From Balaenoptera acutorostrata (Eukaryota > Chordata > Mammalia > Artiodactyla > Balaenopteridae): a stretch of 64,000 nt of DNA. Made by a program: the position numbers and the translations under genes. The notes under the pieces were generated by a model that saw nothing but the letters and a program-made list of their open reading frames with translations, was not told the origin of the DNA and did no database searches. Location of the stretch: assembly GCF_949987535.1 (NCBI RefSeq), contig NC_080071.1, positions 24,885,032 through 24,949,031 of the forward strand. The letters run 5' to 3'. Positions 1 through 12,629 of the stretch are shown in pieces. How positions within the stretch are numbered: the stretch's first letter is position 1; each line of letters opens with the position of its first letter.

Positions 1-2950
1 TGCCAGCAATTAGTTAAGCTTCTTGGCGGTAAAATGACAAGATGGAACTTGACCAAATACAATGTGTGGAACTCACAGGCATCTGCCCCAGCTGAAAGAC
101 ATTACAATGTTTGTTAACCTTACGGGTCATTCCTGATTCACTTCTGCAGACAGAAAACAAGATTTATATAACACAGATCAATACTGCCCTAAGACTTTCG
201 CCATTGAGGATGCTAGATTGAGGCACTTCTCTTTATCAGTTTACCATGACACTAATGTATTTTGCCTGTTTTGCCTGGGCAGTGATGAATCTGTTGGCAA
301 GAAAAAACAAATAAGTTTTGTTGTTGAGAGACATGTTGTCCATGATTTGTCTCAGCAGACACGCCAACTTGCTGGCCAATTCATTTCCTATTTAATTTAA
401 GTGGCATATCTGTCTTCCCCTTTCAGGTATGTCTTTTGTCTACTGCACAACCATACTGGCAGTGCTCTGAGAGAGCTTGCAGTAGATCTCTGCAAGGAGA
501 TTGACACAGCAGAGCCAGGAACCCAATCTATAATTTTCAGAAGAATCTCTCTGAAATATAGAGCCACCGTCTAACCCAGTGTCTGGCAGGAAACTTACTA
601 TTTACCCAATTTCTGGCATGAAACAATATTTTAGCAGCATTTTATAAATAGTTCATGAATTTTATGCTACGTCCAAAACATAAATATATAGCAAATGTCC
701 TTTTAAAATCAGAGCTTATTTCTTATATGCAGAAATATTTTGTTTACTTTGTGAGGTCAAGCAAGTATTGTTTAATTATGAAATATATGTGGCATAATAT
801 GACAATATTTTATTTTGATGTGTTACATGTGGGTACAGTTCCTAATTTCTTCATTACCTCAATTAGTTTTGCTCAATACTCTTACCTTTAAGGCATCGGA
901 TAATATTTAAATAGTAGAGAAACAAAACACAAGGTGATTCATTTTAACAGCAATGCTTATATAGTTTAATTTTAAATGAAGCTACTTCTTAAAGGAAGAT
1001 AACACACCCTATCACGAGACACACATGACATCTAAGTAAATGTTAATAGAAAAGTCAAGGAAGAAATGACTTTACATTTCAATTCATGACAAAGCCAATG
1101 CTCTAGGAAAAATGTGTTGAGTGGTGAAACTATAGCATAGGAACACCTCAAACTCTGACAGTCCTTAAGCAATGGAACAGTTAACATAGCACAGCACAGT
1201 CCACAAATGTGCCAGCTAAATCTCTATGTCAGAACACATTAATTATAGCAGTCAGTTTACCTTTCTCCTTCATAACATTTTTGATTAAAATTTCACACAT
1301 TACAATGATATGTGTCTTTTCTATAAGCTGTGAAATTTGCTCAGCCATCAATGGGTTTGGATTTTGTTCCTAAGAAGCTTATAGTACATAAAAAGTTGAC
1401 TTATGATCTCTGAATAGTGAAATCAAGGAGTTTCTTTTGGATAGACATAGAATTTTATAACAGCAGTGGTGTCGCAGAGCAAAACATTCATTAGTAATAT
1501 TGTACCCCCAAAAGCAATAACTTCTCTCTTAATATGTTGGCTCAAAATTTATAACTGCAAGCCTTAATTAAGCTGTAGATTATGTTTTGAAAGGTATAGT
1601 CAATGTAATGAATCCCTGAAGATGAAAAATAAACAATAAAAGATAATCAAAACATTTATCTATTTAATGGATTTATATAGTTGTGTTGTAAATGTTATTT
1701 AACAGATGTGCAAAGATTAATAGAATAATGCAATGATAATTGTAAAAACATTCTAATCATTACTATCTAAATTGACATGCAATACTGCTGTGTTAACTCT
1801 TACAACTATGGAATACATGTTTATAAGACTATCAGTTTGAAATCCAATTATTTTTAAGGGTGAAGCACACTGTAGTTTTAGATTCAATACTTTTTCCGAT
1901 TGGTTATATAACACTGACTATTCTGCACTTAAAAATCAAAGATGTAATAAAATAAACTTGAGCCAAGATTTCTCTAGTGTTCTATCATTTACCAAGTCTA
2001 AAGATTTCATCTGCATCAATCATGTTCTGGAATGACTCTTCTTGAGAGATTCTGTTTTTAATAATAATTTAGAAATCTGAAATATGAGTGTGCATGTGTG
2101 TGTTCATATATACATGTACATAAACACATATCCAGCTACCCTCCCTCCTACACAGACACACATAAAGTTTCAGCTCCCCTGGAACTGCTAAAAACATTCA
2201 AAGATTAATATGTTTTATACCAAACTTTTCTCTTATTGAAAGAAATTTGTTATTGATTAAACTCCTCAACTCCTTTATTATATGAGAAATAAATTGAAAT
2301 ATAAACACATTTCAACTTTTCTATTGAGTTTAAAAGTTATATGGATTTGAACGTCACTCCTCTTGGACATGAATCCCCATCTTTCCATCATAAAAAGAAC
2401 ACTCTTTTTGATAGAGGAGCTATTTGGAACCTAATCAGTTTTTAAAATTTTAACAATAGTTTTTGCAAAACTCAGTAGTTTATTTTTTTAATGGAAAATT
2501 TTTCAAAGGGAGAATAGTCAATGTTTAGAAATGATGGAAAGTATAATGGTCAAATTTAGACAAAAAAAACAAAGTTTTGGCTAAATCATAGGTCACTAAC
2601 TCAAAGACTTCCTAAATTATAGACTGTAAATACCCTTTTAACATACATGAATAACTGGAGTTGAACCATTAGTGAAATAGAACTGGTCACCTACCATAAC
2701 ACGTTGTCATTTATTGAATTTCTAGCAGTGGGAATCCACAGTAACATTCCCAAACCTGGACTAGGAATGAAACACTTAGGCTTCCTTCTCCTCAAGTCAC
2801 TGCTCAGTTTCCCACTGAAGAAGTCCAGTTTCATTAATTACAAGGCATTCCAGCTAATCCTAATTCCAGGAAGGTCATTCCAGTTAATCTATAGCTTATC
2901 TACTGCAATTTAAGCTCATCCTTTTATTCTTGTCATTGAAAGGGATGAAC
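1..2950. other. Non-genic AT-rich stretch, nothing recognised
   Basis: I see no gene, RNA or confidently classifiable repeat here. Open frames are short (up to about 80 codons), lack recognisable domains and are what AT-rich DNA gives by chance. A short TG/CA-rich patch lies near 2085-2165. Confidence 0.6.
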
Positions 2951-2959
2951 TACTAGTGA

Positions 2960-3200
2960 CTGTAAACTTGAGGTAAAGTGGTAGGATGTCTCTCAGTCTT
3001 CCTTCTCTAAATTATTTAATCTGAATTCCCTTAACCTTTCCTCATTAGTCTGCTTTCAAATCCTCTGGTTATTTCCACTTTTTTTTTTCTTCATATTGTC
3101 TTCAATTTTCTACATTTAGCCTAATGTGAGGATCTCAAATGCTAACACAGTCCCAAGTTGAATACCAAGGTACAAGCATCAAATTGGCCATGGAAATACT
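2960..3200 (-). repeat. Possible ancient L3/CR1-like LINE remnant
   Basis: A CT-rich stretch with a phrase like 'CCTTTCCTCATTAG', followed further on by text resembling the end of CR1/L3 LINEs read in antisense. The match is degraded and judged by eye only. It could instead be unrelated CT-rich DNA. Confidence 0.3.
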
Positions 3201-3868
3201 GAGTTTAAATATATTAATAAGCAGTAAAACACAAAAGTAAATACAAATAAACCATTATGTCCAATTTCCATATACTTTCCAAATAAAATAGAAAGTGATA
3301 CTTATTTAAGAGCCAGTATTTATTAAGAATGTTGGAGGTCACCATACACAGAGATCACACCAGTACTTTTATCAAGCAACATAAACAAGATCAAGAATAA
3401 GTGGTATTCTTTTCCAAGAAAATGATACATTTGAGTATCATTGAGATGGATTGGGAGAAAGAAGCTGTACATCAGCAAGACCTTTCTTTCTCTGTCTAGA
3501 CAGCCTTAGAAAGGTATCATTTCCTGACCTTTGTAGAGGTCATTTGGGAGAGAAACATCCATTCTCACTGCTAACTTAGCTTTGCCCTCCTTGGGAAACG
3601 TACATAGGCTTCTGCTCTCCCTTACCCTCACCAAGTTTTGCAGGACCTGATTTCCAATGTCCTATTCTTAGAAATCCTGAATGCTTCTTCCGATTGCTCT
3701 GGCACCTGGAAGCTTGGATCATGTAACTCAGATCATCAGTTTTAGATGCTCTAAGAACAGAAACAAGCAAGCTTTGGTCTAACAGAATTTTAAGAGAAGA
3801 AACTGGTTCAAGGACTCTCGCATTAAACCAGAGGCATTCTCAGTTTATCCAAAAAGACCACTGTGGGC
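3201..3868. other. Non-genic, nothing recognised
   Basis: No gene or classifiable repeat seen. The reverse-strand frame at 3576-3770 has no recognisable domain and is treated as chance. Confidence 0.5.
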
Positions 3869-3995
3869 CAGGGATTCTAACACTTTAGAGTGTATCAGAA
3901 TCACCTGGAAGGTTTGTTAAAACACACGTTACTAAGTTCCAAGTCCAGAGCTTCTGATTCAGTAGGTCTGGGGGTGTGGCTCAAGAATTTCCCTT
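3869..3995 (-). mobile_element. MER5A (hAT-Charlie miniature transposon), left half
   Basis: The sequence from the degenerate terminal repeat at 3869 through 'TCAGAATCACCTGG' and 'TCTGATTCAGTAGGTCTGGG' follows the MER5A consensus in reverse orientation. It stops abruptly at 3995 where an L1 3' end begins. The rest of the same copy resumes after the L1 at about 5086. MER5A is non-autonomous and non-coding. Confidence 0.8.
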
Positions 3996-5073
3996 CTGCC
4001 CAGCAAAGGAAATCATCAACAAAATAAAAAAGTGACCTACAAAATGGGAGAAAATGTTTGTAAATTACATATCTGATAAGGATTAATATCTGAAATACAT
4101 AAAGAATTCATATAACTCAATAGCAAGAAATCAAACTATCCAATTAAAAATGGGCAGAGGATCTGAGTAGATGTCTTTCCAAAGAAGACATACAGATGGA
4201 TAATAGGTTCATGAAGAGATTCTCAACATCACCAGTCATCAGGGAAATTCAAATCAAAACCATAATGAGATATCACCTCATACCTGTTTGAACAGCTATC
4301 ATAAAAAAGATAAGAAATAACAAGTGTTGGTGAGGATGTAGAGAAAATGGAAACTTTGTGCACTGTTGGTAGGAATGTAAATTGGTGCAGCCACTATGGA
4401 AAACAGTATGGAGGTTCCTCAAAAAGTTAAAAATAGAACTACCATATGATCCAGCAGTCCACTTCTGAATATTTATTCAAAGAAAACAAAAACACTAATT
4501 CAAAATTAGTTCACTGTAGCATTATTTACAATAGCCAAGACATGGAAACAAACTAAATGTACATTGGTGGATGAATGGATAAAGAATATCTGAGATATTT
4601 ATCTATATATCTCCATAAACAAGAATGAAATCTTGCCTTCTATAACAACATGGATGAACCTTGAGGGCATTATGCTGAGTGAAATAAGTCAGACAGGGAA
4701 AGATAAATACCATATGATCTCACTTATATGTGGAATCTAAAAACAAAACAAAGAAAGAAAAAAAAACTGAGCTCATGGATATAAAGAACAGGTCAGTGGT
4801 TGTGTGAAGCGAGAGGTGGCAGGTGGACAAAATGGTTGAAGGGGGTCAAAAGGTGCAAATTTCCAGTTGTAAAATGTATAAATAATGGGAATAAAATGTA
4901 CAGCATGGTGTCTATAGTTAATAATACTGTATTGCATATTTCAAAGTAAACTAGAAATGGATCTTGAAAGTTCTCATCACAAGAAAAATTTTGTAACTAT
5001 GTATGGTAATGGATGTTAACTGGACTTATTGTGGTGATTATTCTGCAATATACACAAATATCAAATAAAAAGA
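3996..5073 (+). mobile_element. L1 3' end (L1MA-type), inserted in MER5A
   Basis: This is a 5'-truncated LINE-1 of about 1.08 kb. It holds the end of ORF2 (antisense-free text such as 'AATGGGCAGAGGATCTGA' and 'ATGAGATATCACCTCA') and a 3'UTR ending in an A-rich tail ('CAAATAAAAAG'). Stops and indels break the ORF2 frame, so it is dead. Near-identical bases, AAGAATTTCCCTT at 3983-3995 and AGAATTTTCCCTT at 5073-5085, flank it as a slightly decayed target-site duplication. The two MER5A halves on either side give the insertion order directly: MER5A first, L1 second. Confidence 0.85.
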
Positions 5074-5085
5074 GAATTTTCCCTT

Positions 5086-5146
5086 TTAAGAAGCTCTCAG
5101 ATGATGTTATTGCATGTGGTTGAGGACCACACTTTGAGAAACACTC
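5086..5146 (-). mobile_element. MER5A, right half
   Basis: The text 'GAGGACCACACTTTGAGAAA' is the far end of reverse-oriented MER5A, including the terminal repeat at about 5131-5146. It continues the copy that stops at 3995. Confidence 0.8.
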
Positions 5147-5370
5147 ATGTAAGCTATGCCTAAACAGAGATGGAACTTCCAGGGCTCCATGGAAAACCAA
5201 CAAAAATACTGGGAATGAACTGAGTCCATCTCCTCTTTTATCATCTTACCTGGCTTTAACCTATCCTTAGAAAATAATTGGAACTCTAAACACTCAGAAT
5301 TTTGTCTTTCTCAGGGCTATGTTTTTGTAGGCAAGGAGCAGTATAGGTTAGGACCTAGTTTTAGCTAATA

Positions 5371-5717
5371 CAGTCAGGTCTCCCTGTCCTCGAATTCTGC
5401 ATCCAAGGATTCAACCAATCGTGAAACAAAAATATTTTTTTGCAAGTTCCAAAAAGCAAAACTTGGATTTGTCATGCACTGGCAACTATTTACACAACAT
5501 TTACATTATGTTTACAACAATTTACATAGCATTTACATTGTATTTGATATTACAAGTAATCTAGAGATGATTTAAAGTACAATATGCAGGAGGATGTGCA
5601 TAGGTTATATGCAGATACTACGCAATGTTATATAAGGGATTTGAGCATCCCAATTTTGGTATCTGCAGGGGCCCTAAAATCAATCCCCCAAGGATACCGA
5701 GGGAAAAGGGATGACAG
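5371..5717. mobile_element. MER2-like Tigger miniature transposon (TcMar-Tigger)
   Basis: A complete non-autonomous element of 347 bp. It begins CAGTCAGGTCTCCCTG and ends with the inverse terminal repeat (…GATACCGAGGGAAAAGGGATGACAG). It is flanked by the TA dinucleotides (5369-5370 and 5718-5719) expected for mariner-type insertion. The interior matches what I know of MER2, for example 'ACTATTTACA', 'TCTAGAGATGATTTAAAGTA' and 'GGAGGATGTGCATAGGTTAT'. A 79-codon frame within it (5584-5823) is incidental. Confidence 0.85.
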
Positions 5718-5719
5718 TA

Positions 5720-8460
5720 CTACTTGCCCCTTTCATTGCCTCCTCGTCCCTAGATCTGTGCTAGACTTTTATTCTCAGAGAACCACAGAGGAAGGTAGAA
5801 CTCAGCAGCAGCATCTCCCATAAATATGTACCTACGAGAACAACAAATCCTTTTCTGGTTCTCCAAATATTTTAGGTGACCAAGTAAGCATGACAGTTCT
5901 AGCATTTTCTCACGATATTTATTAAACTCTTCCTCTATTTTGCTAATTCTGCAAATTATGAAAGGTACAAAGATACATTTTTTGGTCTTTAAAAATTTGT
6001 AGTTTTGGCGGAAGAAACTGAATAACTTCCACTTGTATCACTTTACTATTAAAAATTATTTTTGTATTATCAAACGTGATCTTCAAGACATCTCTGTGAG
6101 GCAAGGATCGAATTTAAGTAATTACTAGGATTTGTACATCTTGATTTAGTTTCACCAAATAGGCTCTGAGGCAAGGATTTGAGTGCAAATAATTTATCTG
6201 GAAAGTCATCCAGAAAGTACTGTGAGGGAGTGAAAATGTGAGCCAGAAACAGGAGAAAAGCCAATAACCTAAAAGTACACAAATGAACAGGCTCCAACTA
6301 AAATCCATAATCTATGTAATAATTGGTCAAGAAAAGATAACATTTTCTCAGCAAGGAGACATTTGTGTCCTGTATTACATGTATATATTATTTTACCATG
6401 ACCAAGATCTTTAATATTTCATAAATGCCCCAATAATATTACTTTTGAAAATTCACTATTCTTTTCCCCTGCCAGTTTTTGCATCAAAGCTGACCAAGCT
6501 GCTCCTACTCTGGAATTTTAAACAAAATCTAATTAAATCAACAAAGTTCGCTGGATGGGGTTAGGCTGTTTCCTGAATGCACATGATTCTGCCGCTCTGC
6601 CTGTAAAGAGCTCCCAGCCTTGTTTTCAGCTGACTTTTTCTTAGGGCTGGCCCTTGATCACTCTTAACGATCCCCAGCTGTATCAGTTCCCCGCCTGCTT
6701 TAACCCCAGCTGGCCTGGCCTCACATCTCTGCAGTGTCTGGAGGACAAATGAAGCCAAGCTGACCAGCACCTCCTTAATGTAGTCCTAGATAATAGGTGG
6801 TAATAGACATTTAAATCATTTCTTTTGTTCCTCTATATGTGCTATGAAAATTAATAACCTGTGCATTAAAAAAAATCAGGAATAAAAGATAATAATGTGG
6901 TGTGTTTTGTCAATCTTGTTGCTACTATATCACTATTCCCAACCCCTCTCATCCACTTCGTTATTTTAAAGATGTTTACAAACCTGCCAGCATAGTGCAG
7001 AGACTATGGCTGAAAGGTTATGGAAATCTGTTCAGAATTGGCCACAGATGTGGCCTACTTATTTCTAAAACTGACCCCTTCCTGGAGATACCTATTCATG
7101 AAAATCACAGACCATATTATTAGTAGGCCATATTAGTTTATTTTAAATTAAGATTAAGAAAGTATCAAAATCGAGTGTTAGGCATGAAGACTGGCAGAGG
7201 GTAAGCTCGTCATACTCAGCTGTTAACCTCATTATCAGAAAGGAATCAGGACCCTCTGTCCTATATGCAGATATTAACAGACGTAAACTTAGCTGAAGGC
7301 TGGGAGGTTATATGCAGTCCAGAAACTATTAATAAATAAATAGCCAAAACTCACATAGACACACCTTGAATGTTATACATCCCAGCTAATGTCAATCAAC
7401 TGCCTAACTTTGCTCAATTAGTTAATGCTTGCATTGACACACATTCTCCAGTGTAGGTTCTCATTAGGAATTATCATTGTTGTTTTTAAGCTCCAATTAT
7501 TTTTCTTAAAACAGCAACAGCAAAAAGGAAACAGACATGCTTGGTCACTTTCCCAGCTCAGGAGACAGTTTTGATCTGCCAACAGCTTCATGAGTACCGT
7601 AATCATCAACCAAGAAGTCAGTCTTTACGATTAGCTTTAGCCACAATATTAGAACGTATTGATGGAAAAAGGAGAAACCACAGACTTGAAAAGAAATGTT
7701 TTCAAGTGTCATCCATTAATTTTCCTAAGAATTTTTGTCAGCATGGGCAATGGTAATATAATAAACAAAACTTTATTTTAAAAAATGTACCTGACAGATA
7801 CATTTTACTTTTCTCTAGACAACTGAGGACAGATCTTTTGCAAAGTTGAAGATACATATGTGTTTGCTAAAATCAAGTTTTACTTATATTTATTCTTTTA
7901 TTCTACAGGGAGCCATACCCGGTGAGTGTGTGTGCATGTGTGTATACACACATTTACACATGGATATGTATCTCTGTTATTGTATTATTATACTGGTTAA
8001 GACTGAGTTCCAAGGTGTTACCTGTTTACAGTCACTTGGAAAAAATTTTAGAGATAATCACACTTTGAACAATGTTTCCAGCTAGATACATACTTATTTT
8101 ACAATGCTATGTGAATTTATTTTTGGTCCTTTGAGTTATGTGAAAGAAATATGGATCTATTAAATAATGTTATTTGAATTTAATCATTCCACTGCCTTTT
8201 CTATGGAAACCAGCTTTTATTTCATGAACTTATGCTCTGAAGTTGATTCTGCACTTTGATATTTATGCCACAAAACTCCTCTGAGAATTGAACCAAAATC
8301 ACCAAGAATAAAATTCAGCTTGAAATTTCCACATAGCTGGCTGGCAGAAAATTTGCTTATTATCTTATGCTTGTGGTGTCACAGTCGGCTTCTTGGTGAA
8401 AGATTTTCATGTGAACACTAATTTCTACCACTGAGGAAGAACAGGTGGCTTTTTTGTTTG
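5720..8460. other. Non-genic stretch, mostly unclassified
   Basis: No gene seen. A locally GC-richer patch lies at about 6545-6780. A possible unclassified repeat lies at 6085-6265 (listed separately). A TG/CA-rich run lies near 7920-7965. Open frames are short and have no recognisable domain. Confidence 0.5.
6085..6265. repeat. Unclassified interspersed repeat, internally repeated
   Basis: The phrase 'GAGGCAAGGAT' occurs twice (about 6101 and 6170), each time followed by a similar 'AAGTAATTA' or 'CAAATAATTTA' segment, so the piece looks duplicated with a period near 70-75 bp. The second half also resembles 43110-43200. I cannot name the family. Confidence 0.35.
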
Positions 8461-8463
8461 TAT

Positions 8464-8496
8464 TTGTGTGTGTGTGTGTTTGTGTGTGTGTGTGCG
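8464..8496. repeat. (TG)n microsatellite
   Basis: About 33 bp of TG repeat, interrupted once by a TTTG unit and ending in TGCGG. Confidence 0.95.
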
Positions 8497-9579
8497 GTTA
8501 ATAGTATAAGTTGTTTTACTCCTAGCCCCTGAGATTTTATATTTCTGTCTACTTAAGTCAGGTAGTACTATGTAAAGCACTTATAGACTCTGAATTTCAA
8601 AGGACCATGTAAATGCAAGAGTTATTCACTCACCATAAGATGACAAAGGCCAACATCTGAACTTGCCTTGCTGAAAGGATTTTGCAGCAAATGGTTCAGC
8701 GTGCTCTTCATTTAGGCCTGCTGGGGATAGTGTGTCCAAAGTAAATACCCAAAAGGCCTTCCTTCTACTAAGTTCACTCCCTGAATTATCCTTTCTCGGT
8801 GAAGGATTAATTTTCTAAATGCCTATGAATTTCAAACTAGAAATTGCATGGCACAAATTAATAAAGAGTTTAGCTGTAGGGCAATCAGTGGCACTTTTTC
8901 TAATCAAGCTCAATATGCCCAATGTACTCTGTTAAGATTGTAATAGTTCACCAAATGTATTTGAAGTCACATGGGCATGTCATCACACAAATAGCCTTAT
9001 TAGAAAAACAATTCCCAAATTAATAAAATCTGAGAATATCATGGCCAGAATGTAAGTATATGATGAATGAGAACCAGCAGTGTCTTTGCTGAAAGTATAA
9101 GGTACACTTATCACTTCCATCTGCTGAATGCACTGGTGTCAAGGGTGTTCTGAGAATACTGACTTCACTTTTGCTTTGAGTACAAAACTTACCTAAAATA
9201 ACATCCTTAGCAATTTAGGCAGACTAGGATTAACATGTTTGAGACTCTCTTCTTCTTCTTTCTTCTGCCTCTTCTTTCCTCCTCTTCCATTTTCTTTCTC
9301 TTATATAACCTTAGATGCAAGGGAACAAGTTAAACTTTCAGTTCACAATACCTTGTTATCATCCATCTCTGCAACAGTGATCAACAGTGATTTGTTTTTC
9401 TTTTTTTCTCCATTGTCCCCATCTTTCTTACCCTTTTCCTCTTCCCATTAGGTACTCACTCTAATATCAAAGTAAATTTGGAAAATATGTAAGGATCCTT
9501 AAAAAGATTGTTTTACGTATATTTGGATTTTTACTTTTACATAATAACTATTATAATATAGTTCCTGTTTTTACTTTTC

Positions 9580-10020
9580 TATTTTTGTTTGTTTTACTTT
9601 TTTCACTCAGCAGTAAGTTTTAAGATTTCCTCTTCCTCTGTGTATTTCTAGCTTATTGCTTCCTACTGCTGCAAACTATTTCACCATACACATCTACACA
9701 TTTACTTACCCATCTCCTTATTGATGTACCCTTAGATTGTTTCCAACTCACACACACACACACACACACACAAAACATTGAAATAAGCACCCTTGTACAT
9801 ATCCCCTTACGAACCTAAGCAAGTGTTTCTCTGAATGGCATACATACTCAGGGATGGAACTGCAGAGTCATGGTAGAGACTTTGCACATTAAATTTCACT
9901 CAGTACTGTCAAATGTTACTACAGCCAGAGTCTGCTATTTTAATTTGCATTTCTCTCTTTACTAGTAGCAATGCTCTACTTGACCATTTTTCTAGTTTGT
10001 TTCCTATCTTTTTCTTCTTT
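9580..10020 (-). mobile_element. Possible ancient L1 3'UTR remnant, antisense
   Basis: The order of phrases resembles the antisense 3' region of old L1M elements: a tip like 'CTTATTGATGTACCCTTAGA', then 'CTTGTACATAT', then 'ATTTGCATTTCTCT'. It is heavily diverged. A CA microsatellite interrupts it. Confidence 0.4.
9748..9772. repeat. (CA)n microsatellite
   Basis: An uninterrupted CA run of about 25 bp. Confidence 0.95.
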
Positions 10021-10479
10021 TACAGGAGATCTTTAATTGGCATGAACTACAACCATGTTTTGTATTTTTGGAGTGTATACAAAAAAATCCATCTGCACTT
10101 CAATAACACAAGGATATGATCCTATTTGATCATATATAACATAAATTTTGAATTTATATAGAAGTTTCAAGACTGACATGCCTGGTTGATAATGTTTTAA
10201 TACTCTTACTTTTAGACCTTGGAAATTTTATTTGTAAATATTCTCTGGCTTATTTATATTTTATTATTTGGGTCAGCAGCTATTCTCTGTCTTTACATTT
10301 GGAGATCTCCATTCTAGCACTAACTGGTGACTACTTTTAAAAATTTTACTAACACCTGAAGAACATAAATACTTATAGGCAAAGGATCAATTTGTTAGAA
10401 AATGAAATCCAGTGGAGTGGATATTAGTTCTAAACTCTGTATCTTCCTTCATCTTGTTGGTTACTTTCCTGTTTGCATT

Positions 10480-10551
10480 TATATCTATATAGATATATAG
10501 ATATATATGTGTGTATATATATATATTTCTAAGCCATATATATATATATAA
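10480..10551. repeat. (TA)n-rich microsatellite
   Basis: About 72 bp of alternating TATA/GATA/GTGT sequence in two blocks separated by 'TTCTAAGCC'. It can fold on itself. Confidence 0.9.
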
Positions 10552-12300
10552 AACCAGACATTATGTCTTAAAGACTAGGAGGGACTAGATGGTGATAACA
10601 AGTACAGTTTTATAAAATGATTTTGTAAATAACCAGGAAGAAAATTGCTTTTTTGACTCATAATTTTTTTCATAATGTATAAGAATTTCCTAGGTATGTG
10701 GAGTTTATGATTCTTGATTTGAGAAATTTTGTGTTCTTAATGATCTTAATTAAAACTCAAAATCCATACATAAAGACTGGAAGAATAGGATTTGTGACAG
10801 TGACTCTGAGTGTTAGATTCACTTTTCTATTAACATGGGTGTAGCAGGGTGGCAGAACGTGATTAGTAAGGGGTTCTCTCCCATAAACTTGAAGCATCTC
10901 ATCATTACCCTGCTGTGAGATGTGGAAGAGAGTGTGCAGGGCATGTGAACATAGAACACAGAACAGCAGGAATTGTGGGTGAAGAAGATGCTGACTCAGT
11001 CTTGAGCATACATGCACTTTGAGTGCACATGGATTTGCTTTGATCCTTCCAAACACCATCACATGTCCTCTCTAGTGACAAATAACATATATGTGCAAGA
11101 AAGTTACCTGTAATAAGGGGTGTGATCCATAATCTTTGTGTACAGCAAAGCAAATGGGTCCACAGAGTAGTAGATTCATGACCTTGGATTCATTAGTTGA
11201 GTGTTCTCACCAACTGCACAAACAGCCATGGATACATACAGGAAATATGTCCTGCTGAACTTCAATGCCACTTTGCAGTCAGAACTCAACTGTAGAAATT
11301 AGCCAGACAATCTGTACACCAGAGAGCATGAAAGAGGGATAGCAATACAAGAAATTAAGGTCTGATTATTCTCAAAGATTTCAGTTCATGAATTTAACAC
11401 TGACTAGTAGCAGATACAGCTCATAGAATATAACATGATTTGTGGTTTGTGAGTCATTAATTTATTTAAATTGATCATGTAATTCCAGATTCAGTGTTAT
11501 TCATGAATCATGGATGAAAAGTCATCAAGAAAGAATTTCTTATTAAGAACAATAAGAAAATTGTTCATGGGTAGTTTTGTTTACAACTCAGTAAATTAGA
11601 GTACATTAGAAACTACAAAGAAATAATCAATGTAAAAATATTATGATTTATCAATGTTATGATATTTTACACATGATATAAATATTAGATTACATGAAAT
11701 AATATAATGCAAATATATTATTGAAATGTAAAATACTATCACTATAATATCATCTCTTCTTATAAATGAAATTGAACTAAATTACATTATATAAAGTAAA
11801 TCACAATAAAATACATATCTGTGAAACCAATTGTTGAGCAATGTCAGAATATCTTCTACAAAAGAATAATATAACATACTATGTGAATAAATGCACCTTC
11901 AGTAAACTACATTTTATTATAGTGACTTAGAAGACAGTGTTATTTGAAGATCAGGATATATTAAGAATATGCTTTTCAAATTTTCAGGGGTAAAATTGAT
12001 ATTAAATAGTATTGAAAACTGTCAGGCTTTTGGGAAATCTTTTATTATGTTATATAGCCTTTATCAACTGGAATGTATAGAAAAGGAGGAATTCTGATTT
12101 AAACCAGAATGAAATCTGATTGAACCATATTAAATAACCATTTATGTAAGACAAAAATAATCAAATTATGGTTCAATATAACAGTTTTTTCTTTGATCTT
12201 TGTTGGCTGTTGGTCACTTTCTTATTACATAAGCATAACTTCTTAATTTAAAAAAACTTGTTCCTTTTCATATGTCTCTTTAAAAATTAAACATAAAAGA
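10552..12300. other. Non-genic, nothing recognised
   Basis: The longest frames (reverse strand, 10757-11062 and 10905-11153) overlap each other and show no known domain. The 11.6-11.8 kb part is very AT-rich. Confidence 0.5.
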
Positions 12301-12533
12301 GCAGGAAATGCAGAGAGGCAAGATAGGGGTAGGGGATAGGGGATTAAGAGGTACAAACTACTATGTATAAAATAAATAAGCTATAAGGATATATTGTACA
12401 ACACAGTGAATATAGCCAACATTTTATAATAACTACAAATGGAATATAACCTTTAGAAATTGTGAATTACTATGTTGCACACCTGAAGCTTGTATAATAT
12501 TGTACATCAACTATACGTCAATTAAAAAAAAAG
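12301..12533 (+). mobile_element. L1 3' end, strongly 5'-truncated
   Basis: About 230 bp matching the 3'UTR of an artiodactyl-type L1: 'GGGATTAAGAGGTACAAACT', 'GATATATTGTACAACACAGT', 'TTGTACATCAACTATACGTC', then an A tail. No coding part is left. Confidence 0.8.
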
Positions 12534-12549
12534 ACCTTTAAAAGATCCT

Positions 12550-12590
12550 AAATGCCCAATGTGATGGTATTTGGAGGTAGGACTTTTGGA
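12550..12590 (+). repeat. Scrap of MaLR-type LTR
   Basis: The 40-base phrase around 'AATGTGATGGTATTTGGAGG' matches the start of MLT1/MST-like LTRs. Nothing further of the LTR is recognisable. A TG/TA microsatellite follows at 12597-12625. Confidence 0.4.
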
Positions 12591-12629
12591 GAAAAAAAAA
12601 TGTGTGTGTGTATGTATATATATATGAGC

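Noticed and set aside
10757..11153. Two overlapping reverse frames (101 and 82 codons)
   Set aside because: No domain, no promoter or splice context, and they overlap in different frames; chance is the best explanation.
8464..12625. Dinucleotide runs as CRISPR-like or regulatory arrays
   Set aside because: They are plain TG, CA and TA microsatellites with no spacer structure; CRISPR is not expected in a mammalian genome.
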